Shown: positions 6,730 through 13,355 of the stretch, in pieces
Numbering within the stretch: position 1 is the stretch's first letter
Layout of the letters: each line of letters starts with the position of its first letter
NCBI GenBank assembly: GCA_902984215.1
Contig: CADWAF010003982.1
Span: 1 to 14,729, forward strand
Reading direction: 5' to 3'
From: Willaertia magna
Lineage: Eukaryota > Heterolobosea > Eutetramitea > Acrasida > Naegleriidae
DNA: 14,729 bases
Position numbers and translations under genes: made by a program
The notes under the pieces: generated by a model
What the model was told of the DNA's origin: nothing
Databases searched by the model: none
The model's input: only the letters and a program-made list of their open reading frames with translations

Positions 6730-8454
6730 ATGCAAAACGATTTATTAATTGATATATCTTCTATTCACCCATCCACTGATGGTTGGGGTCCTCAAGCTTT
6801 AGGACAAGATTCTGCAAAGACTGAAATTTTACAATTACCAACTAATTTATTTCATATTATACCAAGTAAAACAAGTATTGGTAAAATAGCAGATTGGACT
6901 GAAGGTGCTACAACAGGTACCACAACTACTACTGGTACAAATGTAGCCTCATCTACTTCTACTTCAACTGTAACATCTACAATTCCTGGAGCAATAACCG
7001 GACAAGATGAATTCGCATTAGTTACAGGATCAAGTAGTCAAAAGAATAAATATACACAAAAGAGAAGAGTTCAAACAAGTCAAACAACTCAACATACATC
7101 CCAACAAAAGGCTTATTCTCATGAACAAATGAAACAATTACATAGAACATTAAAACAAAAGAAAAAGAAGGGAAATGCACCTTACTTCCAAAATAGAAGT
7201 AAACAAGTCAACTATAAACCATCAATTAAAGTTAAAAAGAGTTGGCAATTGGTAGAGAAGTTTGCTTTCCCAACATTAAAGAAAGTTACTACAGACCCAT
7301 TAGATAATGGTAAAGGATATAAAACACCAGAACCAGAAGATAAATTGGTTTGTGGTAAAGTTTCATATTATGATAGAAGATTTGATAGAGTTTCAGCAAA
7401 ACAAGCCGTAAACTTAGAGAAACCACAAAAATTAGCAGGATATATTGTTCAAGCACCTGCAGCATCAGAAGATCCTAATTTATCAAGTAAAATATCTAAA
7501 GATGCAAATGTATTTGCTACAGATGAAGCTATTGCAATGTTAATGTCTTCACCTAGATCTGAATTACCATGGGACATGGCAGTTCGTGTAGTTGAGGGTA
7601 AAATTTATTTAGATTTAAGAAAATTAGAAGGACGTATGATTAATTTATTCCATTCAGTTGCAGAAACATCTTCCAATCCACCAAGTGTCGATGAAAAGAA
7701 TGTACAATCCATTAATAGTGCATTTTCATTAAGTAAAGAAGCTACATTAGCAAATGCATATTTCTTAAAACAAGCATTCGTAGATAATGAAGTTAAAACA
7801 TTAGGTGATGCACCACCATTCAGTACAGGAGTATTTAATTTAGCATATAAATATCGTGAATTTAAATTATCAGATAATATTACATTGTTAGTGAGATGTG
7901 AATTAAATGGTTTAAGTAAAGAATCAACAGGAGACGAAGAAATGACATTCAGAGTTTTAAATGAATACTTCCCACCTGATCCAAATGCATATCAAATCGG
8001 AACAGCAACTGATTGGAAGGCAAATTTGGATACTCAAAAGACATCTATTATTATGGCTGAATTTAAGAATAATGCTTGTAAGATGGCTAAATGGACTGCA
8101 CAAGCTTTATTGAACTCAAGTAAACAATTTAAATTAGGTTTTGTTTCTAGACAAAATCCAAAGGTAACAAAATCTCACTTAATTTTAGGAACTGAGAAAT
8201 ACAGACCTGAAGATTTTGCTGATCAATTACATTTAAATCTTTATAATATGTGGGGTATTGTTAAATTAATAGTTGAATTTATTCAAAAATATTTACAAGA
8301 GAATAATAAGACTGATTCTGAATTTGTTTTATTGAAACATCCAAACAGGGAAAGATTAGAGTTATATGAAGTGCCTGAAGTTGAAGAAGAATTTGACGAA
8401 GAAGCATCTTTGAACAGTAACGCAAGTGATGAAGATGACGAAGACGAAGAATAA
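6730..8454 (+). CDS. EIF3D: Eukaryotic translation initiation factor 3 subunit D
   Basis: eIF3d is a peripheral eIF3 subunit that sits at the mRNA entry/exit path of the 40S and can bind caps directly on selected mRNAs. The 574 residues (human about 548) match over the full length: GWGP at 18-21, KIADWTEGA at 52-60 (human KVADWTGAT), the basic linker near 125-170, CGKVSYYDRRFDRVS at 208-222, DANVFATDEAIAMLMSSPRS at 258-277, VAETSSNPP at 310-318, AYKYREFKL and LLVRCELNG near 372-394, AEFKNNACKMAKWTAQALL at 443-461, KLGFVSR, HLILGTEKY and a very acidic C-terminus. An inserted Thr/Ser-rich run at about 60-86 is peculiar to this protein. Nine A directly precede the ATG and the frame is intronless. 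The next gene starts 33 bases after its stop on the same strand. Confidence 0.97.
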   Translation: MQNDLLIDISSIHPSTDGWGPQALGQDSAKTEILQLPTNLFHIIPSKTSIGKIADWTEGATTGTTTTTGTNVASSTSTSTVTSTIPGAITGQDEFALVTGSSSQKNKYTQKRRVQTSQTTQHTSQQKAYSHEQMKQLHRTLKQKKKKGNAPYFQNRSKQVNYKPSIKVKKSWQLVEKFAFPTLKKVTTDPLDNGKGYKTPEPEDKLVCGKVSYYDRRFDRVSAKQAVNLEKPQKLAGYIVQAPAASEDPNLSSKISKDANVFATDEAIAMLMSSPRSELPWDMAVRVVEGKIYLDLRKLEGRMINLFHSVAETSSNPPSVDEKNVQSINSAFSLSKEATLANAYFLKQAFVDNEVKTLGDAPPFSTGVFNLAYKYREFKLSDNITLLVRCELNGLSKESTGDEEMTFRVLNEYFPPDPNAYQIGTATDWKANLDTQKTSIIMAEFKNNACKMAKWTAQALLNSSKQFKLGFVSRQNPKVTKSHLILGTEKYRPEDFADQLHLNLYNMWGIVKLIVEFIQKYLQENNKTDSEFVLLKHPNRERLELYEVPEVEEEFDEEASLNSNASDEDDEDEE

Positions 8455-8455
8455 A
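8450..8455 (+). terminator. AATAAA overlapping the eIF3d stop codon
   Basis: The hexamer contains the TAA stop (8452-8454), the same arrangement as at the eIF4E/PPR boundary. With the next ATG only 33 bases from the stop, eIF3d mRNA 3' ends probably overlap the leader of the next gene. This is a motif match only. Confidence 0.35.
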
Positions 8456-8486
8456 TTATTTCACTCATTCAACCATCTCAAAAAAA

Positions 8487-9089
8487 ATGTTTTCTTCTTC
8501 TTTTCACACCGTGCCTATGAACAACAATATGTCAATCAATCCTATTCAATTCATAATAGATGAATCTATAAGGATAACGAGTAAAACTAATAATTTGAAA
8601 CAAAATAATTGTTGTGAGGAGGATACAGAAATGTTCGGAAATTTCTCATCATCGCCCAGAGTTTCGGCAATAGAAGAAGAAGGGTTACCTGTTTCTCTAA
8701 TTTCAAAACAAGTATTTCAATATTATGCAAAAACACATCACGTTGAAGAAGGTAGCAATATTTTAAGTTTCCAAGATTTTGATATCTTTCTACATGACCT
8801 GAAAAGATTTTTGAGTGACAAGGGGTTAGGTCAAGATTTATTAAGGGTTGTTGATTTAAATAATAACTATACTTCAAATGGAATAGGAGCATGGCATGAG
8901 AAAGAAGAGGATGAAGATTGTGATATGATGAATAGCAGAAAAAGAGAAACTATTGAATTAGATTTAAGTGTAGTTTACGAAGAATTTAATACGTTAGGAT
9001 ATTTAAGTGAAGCAACATTTTTAGATTGGTTTCAACACGTTTTGACAGTATTTGTGTTATTCGATGCTTCCTTAGTAAATTTTCATTAA
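8487..9089 (+). CDS. Unrecognised small acidic protein, 200 aa; 3' end uncertain
   Basis: The ATG has seven A directly before it and follows the eIF3d stop by 33 bases. I recognise no family. Residues 1-60 are polar and probably disordered. Residues 70-115 look folded and helical (VSLISKQVFQYYAK, FQDFDIFLHDLKRFL). An acidic patch (HEKEEDEDCDMM) lies near 136-147, and a final helix YLSEATFLDWFQHVLTVF runs to the end. DLNNNYTSNGIG followed by acidic residues faintly recalls an EF-hand loop, but the ligand spacing is wrong. The annotated end (LVNFH) may not be real: a different frame just downstream (9128-9202) encodes a hydrophobic tail, and splicing 9056-9126 (GT...AG, 71 nt) would join it to this gene to give about 214 residues. 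Confidence 0.6.
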   Translation: MFSSSFHTVPMNNNMSINPIQFIIDESIRITSKTNNLKQNNCCEEDTEMFGNFSSSPRVSAIEEEGLPVSLISKQVFQYYAKTHHVEEGSNILSFQDFDIFLHDLKRFLSDKGLGQDLLRVVDLNNNYTSNGIGAWHEKEEDEDCDMMNSRKRETIELDLSVVYEEFNTLGYLSEATFLDWFQHVLTVFVLFDASLVNFH

Positions 9090-9788
9090 ATTTTGCAACA
9101 CATAAATTCCCCTACACTTTGATAAGGGCTAACCAAGCAGTATTGGTTAGTATTGTTGTGGTCTCCTTAATAGTAACATTAGTGACGTTGTATATTCAAT
9201 GAAACACTCACAAATTTCCTGTTCTTTACTTTCCTATTTGGTTTTACAATTTTCCTGTCTTTATAAAAAACATAATCTGTACCTAAAAATGTAATTTTAT
9301 TTATAACAAAAATATTTATCTTTAATTATTTTTAAAATCTAAATTTTATATTAAAATAAATAAATTATTTTTCACTATTTAGTTCATATTCTTAATTTTT
9401 ACGCTATTTCAAATTAAAACTAGCTACATGACAAGAAATGTAGATAACAAAACATTCAAAATAGAGTTCCAATAATTATTATGTTAAGCTACCTATATCC
9501 CAAAAACATTTTAAACTATATACCCAAGAACCTAAAGAAAAGGTAATTTACTCATTGACGACAGTTTCCTATTATTGATGAATCCACAAAACTAACTACA
9601 TAAGCGAGAAGAAAAACCTAGAAGAATTAATTAGAAAACAAAGAAAAAAACAGCAATTCTTTGTGTGCTTTCTCTTTTGAATTTAGAATCAATTAGGCGG
9701 GTTTTGGACTGTAGCCAGTGCATCACGTATCATCAGTCATTTGTCTTGAAATAATTTTAAATACCCTACATAAAGCTCCACAAAAAAA
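9090..9788. other. Intergenic stretch upstream of the RWP-RK gene
   Basis: Seven hundred bases without a confident gene. 9128-9202 may be a coding exon of the preceding gene: it reads ANQAVLVSIVVVSLIVTL in one frame and ends in TGA. From 9290 to 9660 the sequence is very AT-rich with short A- and T-runs and no open frame above about 45 codons. The last 100 bases, presumably the promoter and leader of the RWP-RK gene, include one GC-rich patch, GGCGGG, at 9696-9701. An in-frame TAA at 9771 bounds the RWP-RK start. I see no tRNA or snRNA motif. Confidence 0.6.
9129..9150. repeat. Perfect 8-bp inverted repeat with 6-nt loop
   Basis: CTAACCAA (9129-9136) is followed by GCAGTA and then the exact reverse complement TTGGTTAG (9143-9150). 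It begins 40 bases after the stop of the 200-residue protein. It could be a 3' UTR hairpin or a binding site for a dimeric protein, or it may lie within an alternative coding exon. Confidence 0.6.
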
Positions 9789-11664
9789 ATGTCACTGAGT
9801 GAATATGTAAAAAGAGATGATTTAAAAGGATTATATGCACTACCAATGAAGGAAGCTAGTAAAAGACTAGGAGTAAGCGAAAGTAGTTTAAGAAATATTT
9901 GTAGGAAGGTAATTATCACTATTTTTTCTAAATACCTTACATTATCTCTATTTTTGTGACACGTTCAATTTTGATAGCATAATATTGAGAGATGGCCTTG
10001 TAAGTATTATTTCATTTATTAAATTAATAACATTTTCATTAGATCGTAAATTTCAACAATTAGATGCTCATATTGCTTCTTTACAAAATGTAGATAGCTC
10101 ACAACAATCTTCACAACAAAGAGAAATGATTGATTCACTTCTAAAAGCAAGAACAATATTAGAAGATAATCCAAATATGACTTGTGAAATGGCTATCCTA
10201 CAAGCCAATAAACATTTACAAACCAACACGAATTTTCAATCAATTAATATGGAGGTATCTTCATCATTATTTACGGCAACTAACAACAATATGAATTCAA
10301 ATAATATTATAACTTCTCCTTCTAATTTATCCATAATGAGTGGTGGCAGTTGCAATTTTTCATCACCAAGTAATTTAGTTCAACAACAACAATCATCCGT
10401 TAATTCAAACTGGGTAATGAATATGAATGGAGGGAGTTATCTTGTGAATTCAACAACTGCCTCAACAGGAGTTATTAGCCGAGGAAGGGTGAGAAAGGGT
10501 AGTGTGAATAGTAATTTAGGTCATCAACAGCAAAGTACACTTTCTCCTAGACAGAAACCGATACGTAGAAGAAGTTTTGCGGCAACTTCTCCCTCCATTA
10601 TGATAGATTCCGATGAAGAGGAAGAAGAAGAAGATGAAGTAGAGGAGGCTGAAGAAGAATTAGAAGTAGCCTTTCCTAATAGACTTCAATCAACAACATT
10701 GATTGAAAGTAATAGAGTACCGGTTGAAAAGATCAATTCACCTATTGAACCACCAGTAATTAATACAAATTTAAATCCTTCATCTCCAATAGCTACTGTT
10801 AAAAGTAGGTCAAAAACAAGACATCATTCATTAATTCATGAACAACATCCTTATCCACAATATAGAACACAACAATCACCAAATCAATCATTTACTAAAT
10901 CTTCTCCTGTATATCCAAGAATGAATGCTTATTATAATCAACAACAGCAACAACAAGAATCCAATCAAGCCTTCTCTACCGGTACAATTTCTTACGGAAG
11001 TAATAATGTGTACGGTTCAATATCGCATTCTCCTACAACAAATACAATTTCACCTTTCCAGTTATCTCAAACTATTCAAATGGAAACGGATTCAATGATG
11101 GTAGATGATAATATGGAAACAACAAGTAATTTGCCTACAAAAATTACATCTCCAACAATAGATAAATTAATTGAAAGGAAAGTTCAAAAGAGTAGGAGTT
11201 ATAGTAGTCCTCCTGTTGTTGGAGGATTTATTGGTAATAGTAATCCAAATGCTATCAATAGCAACAACAATACAAATCTTTTAGTAATGACTTCTTCTTT
11301 ATCTATTCAATCCTCTCCACCAATTAATACTAATTCAAGTAATACTCCAACAACTCCAACTTCAACTGATTTTAATTTAAATCGTTTAATAACTAATACA
11401 TCATTTGAAAATATATCAGTACAACAACAACATGAAACAAATCAAAGAGTTTTAGAAGTATTACGGTCTAGCCCAGTTTCTCCAGTGTTCTCTTCAAATT
11501 TTTCTTATCTTTCTAAGGATGAATTATTTAATAGCGAAGCCTTTTTGAGGCGAAAAAGAAGTGATAGTCATAAATCATCAAATTCTAATATGAGTACAAG
11601 TAGTAGTTCTAGTCCTCAACAAAGAAATAGTGGAACTTTTAGTAGTAATCCATTATTTCAATAA
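9789..11664 (+). CDS. RWP-RK domain transcription factor, three exons (9789-9908, 9978-9999, 10043-11664), 587 aa
   Basis: RWP-RK proteins are sequence-specific transcription factors, best known in plants and green algae (NLP, RKD, MID) and also in slime moulds. Exon 1 gives 40 residues with the family's helical part (LYALPMKEASKRLGVSESSL, then RNICRK). Exon 2 gives HNIERWP. Exon 3 resumes with YRKFQQLD. Together they make CRKHNIERWPYRKFQQL, an exact fit to the C+xxgIxRWPxRK signature at residues 38-54. Both introns are GT...AG (69 and 43 nt; phases 0 and 1). The ATG is preceded by seven A and an in-frame TAA at 9771. Residues ~65-587 are disordered: S/N/T/Q-rich with an acidic block (SDEEEEEEDEVEEAEEE), a QQQQQQ run and several basic-Ser sites (RKGS, RRRS, RHHS, SRSYSSP, RRKRSDS), suggesting kinase control. 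A plain reading frame from a TTG at 9985 would lose the domain. Confidence 0.9.
9909..9977 (+). other. Intron 1 of the RWP-RK gene, 69 nt, phase 0
   Basis: It begins GTAATT and ends TGATAG. It contains in-frame stops, and its removal joins codon 40 (AAG, Lys) to CAT (His) so that CRK-HNIERWP is continuous. The neighbouring protein match supports both splice sites to the base. Confidence 0.85.
10000..10042 (+). other. Intron 2 of the RWP-RK gene, 43 nt, splits the RWPYRK motif
   Basis: It begins GTAAGT and ends TCATTAG. It interrupts the Tyr codon of RWPYRK (T at 9999, AT at 10043-10044). Its length is not a multiple of three, so removal changes frame and links RWP to YRK. The signature itself is strong evidence for the exact junction. 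Confidence 0.88.
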
Positions 11665-11731
11665 TTTATATTTGGATTTTGTTGATGGACAACTGACTTA
11701 TAATGACAAAATAGAGTTTTCATGTAAATTA

Positions 11732-11737
11732 TTTATT
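11732..11737 (-). terminator. Candidate poly(A) signal of the 11750-12418 gene
   Basis: The minus strand reads AATAAA about 13 nt past the stop codon of that gene, within a short AT run. It lies in the 85-base gap shared with the convergent RWP-RK gene. Confidence 0.4.
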
Positions 11738-11749
11738 TATGTAACATAT

Positions 11750-12418
11750 TTACCATTCATCTTCGTCATCGTCACTTATTTCTTTGTCAAATTTTGAAAA
11801 GTCAATTCCTGTCAACATATCTCTTATATTTAATAAACTATTTACTCTTATTTGGTTTTTATACATGGATTTATCTAATATTTTATATATTTCTTCAGTA
11901 TTAATGCTATCCCTGACATCTTTAATTTCTTCTTGAGGTTTATTATTTACAGAAGTGTTTCTTTGTGGAGGTGAAGAAGGATTTGGTGGGTGATTGTCAA
12001 TTTGAATTGTAGGCTTTTGAAGGGAGGGAGAGGTAAGATTTCTTTTGATTGGTGGGTGGAGTGTCTTTGGTTTTTGAGTTGTACCACTTTGATTAACTAT
12101 CTTTTCATTGTTGACAACCCTTTCTTTTGAACCTGGCGTACTTTGTTTTGGCGATGTGTTATTATTAACTCTCTTATTTAAGGAATTATTTGTTGTGTGG
12201 GAACTACTTCTGTTCCTTGTTTTTGTTGTAGGGTTTTTGGTGGTAATAGATGGTGGGGAATTTATTAATTTATTACTTGTACTACTATTCGTTTTCGTTG
12301 CGGAGCTTGATTTAGGTCTCTCCCTGGCCTTAGTTGTTGTTGTTTGCGTAAAAGGTTCTTGTCTGCTCTCCTCGTTATGGGTTGTGGGTTGGTGTCTCTT
12401 TGGATGAATTAAGGACAT
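11750..12418 (-). CDS. Unrecognised S/T/N/P-rich disordered protein with acidic C-terminus, 222 aa
   Basis: No family recognised. The first ~160 residues are low-complexity and basic, rich in Ser, Thr, Asn and Pro, with short basic sites (KARERPKSSS, TRNRSSSH) and no hydrophobic core. The last ~60 residues look ordered and helical (DVRDSINTEEIYKILDKSMY, then VNSLLNIRDMLTGIDFSKF) and end in the acidic tip DDDEDEW. This resembles a short protein-binding module on a flexible leader. The frame is open upstream to a GTG at 12469, but the first ATG is at 12418-12416 and starts MSLIHPKRHQ. It lacks the A-run of its neighbours, so an upstream exon is possible. It is convergent with the RWP-RK gene, 85 bases apart. 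Confidence 0.65.
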   Translation of the reverse strand: MSLIHPKRHQPTTHNEESRQEPFTQTTTTKARERPKSSSATKTNSSTSNKLINSPPSITTKNPTTKTRNRSSSHTTNNSLNKRVNNNTSPKQSTPGSKERVVNNEKIVNQSGTTQKPKTLHPPIKRNLTSPSLQKPTIQIDNHPPNPSSPPQRNTSVNNKPQEEIKDVRDSINTEEIYKILDKSMYKNQIRVNSLLNIRDMLTGIDFSKFDKEISDDDEDEW

Positions 12419-12662
12419 TGTTGCAGTTTTTTTCTTGTTGATTTTACGGTTTTCAGTTAGTAGATGCACACATTTTCTAAGGTTTAATTAGCTATAAATA
12501 AACAGTAGATGTTGTTGATTGCCATTGATTTTTAAGTAGTATGAAATTATTGTATTATTGGTGCAACTCATATTAAGACTGGAGCAACAGCAAGAGGAGA
12601 AAGAGTTAGTAAATAAAATTGAAGAATATAATATTTACAAAAGAATAAACAACAAATTTTGT

Positions 12663-13152
12663 TTAAAAGAGTTGTAAATTGGAAGGATCTAAGGCAACAC
12701 AAACGTCGTTCATTTGTGTCACAATTAAAGGTTTTCAATTCATTTTCAATAAAAGAGAAGAAAAGAACTCATCATTATTATTAAAATACAAACTGTCAGT
12801 TGTGGAATTAAATTCTCTTCCGTTTACATTACCACCATAGGCTATGAAAAACCAAAATGTGGGGCAGTTTGATTTCCTGAAATAATTGGTCCTGATTGAT
12901 TTAAATATAATCTTATGAGTAATTGTGATCTAATGTTTGTTGTTAACAAAGCATTATGTAAAACAGAATAATCATTACAATGGGAGGTTCACCTTTCATT
13001 GATCCACCAATCGTTACATTATTTACAACAACGTAAGGAGATATAGCTGTCTCTAAATAAGCACCTTCAGTTGAATCACTATAATGTGTAATCCAAAATA
13101 AAACGGGTGAGACATGTACTTTTTGATGTAAATTCTTTACAATACATATTAT
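12663..13152 (-). pseudogene. Decayed protein-coding gene (two frameshifts and a premature TGA)
   Basis: On the minus strand a protein-like reading runs through successive frames. From 13152 to about 12980 it reads IICIVKNLHQKVHVSPVLFW and then THYSDSTEGAYLETAISPYV. After a shift it reads NDYSVLHNALLTTNIRSQLL and LYLNQSGPIISGNQTAPHFG to about 12845. After a second shift, at a run of five T, it reads IAYGGNVNGREFNSTTDSLY to a TGA at 12737-12735, and the same frame then continues KPLIVTQMNDVCVALDPSNL to TAA at 12663. Codon choice resembles the intact genes. No GT...AG intron repairs the first break. Four N-glycosylation sequons (NVT, NQS, NQT, NST) hint at a secreted ancestor. YSDSTEGAYLETAISP loosely resembles the acetoacetate-decarboxylase-like pattern YxxSpvGpYxElixxP, which is too weak to name it. 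The alternative is an intact gene with sequencing errors. Confidence 0.55.
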
Positions 13153-13291
13153 CTAAAACACAGATTGTTTTTACGTTTATGAAAAAGAAATTTAACGCAA
13201 AAAGTGTAAAGAAATGTGATTTTGAAAAAATTTACGGAGCTTTTTGTTGTGCTCCTTAATGTTAAAATAATACAAAGCTAGCCAATAGTTG

Positions 13292-13311
13292 AAGCTGTTT
13301 TAAGCTGTTGT
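13292..13311 (+). repeat. Two-copy 10-bp tandem repeat
   Basis: AAGCTGTTTT is followed directly by AAGCTGTTGT, one mismatch in ten. It lies 45 bases before the F-box-like gene's start, in its presumed leader or promoter. No function is evident. Confidence 0.4.
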
Positions 13312-13355
13312 GATGAAATTGATTGGTTTGATCACAAAAATGTTGATTAAAAAAA

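Larger units (their letters stand above)
12419..13355. other. Intergenic region with a decayed gene and the leader of the downstream gene
   Basis: About 940 bases without an intact gene. 12663-13152 holds the minus-strand remnant listed separately. 12540-12784 has two short plus-strand frames (46 and 50 codons, Lys/Glu/Gln-rich) that compete with the end of that remnant. 13153-13355 should hold the promoter of the F-box-like gene. It contains a weak hairpin at 13236-13255 (GGAGC, 10-nt loop, GCTCC) and a 10-bp tandem repeat, AAGCTGTTTT then AAGCTGTTGT, at 13292-13311. Confidence 0.55.

Noticed and set aside
8850..8920. EF-hand calcium site in the 200-residue protein
   Set aside because: The DLNNNYTSNGIG stretch has the wrong ligand spacing for the 12-residue loop.
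9631..9723. Minus-strand 30-residue frame starting MHWLQSKTRL
   Set aside because: It is short, ends in a run of Phe from an AT-rich tract, and has no A-tract at its start or recognisable relative; chance is likely.
9090..9788. tRNA, snRNA or snoRNA in the long gap
   Set aside because: No paired A/B box, no box C/D pair with proper spacing and no U6-like core; one TTGATGA alone is not enough.
9737..9919. Minus-strand 60-codon frame
   Set aside because: It is antisense to RWP-RK exon 1, whose family match is clear.
12108..12407. Hydrophobic plus-strand frame of 99 codons
   Set aside because: It mirrors the Ser/Thr/Asn-rich minus-strand protein and has no start context.
12735..12737. TGA read as Trp (altered code) in the remnant
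   Set aside because: All Trp in the intact genes use TGG and no TGA occurs in them, so a nonsense mutation in a pseudogene is more likely.
12840..12852. An 11-nt GT...AG intron (GTTTTTCATAG) that would repair the second frameshift of the remnant
   Set aside because: It is far shorter than the 43- and 69-nt introns here, and the first frameshift has no such repair; a lost T in the T-run is simpler.
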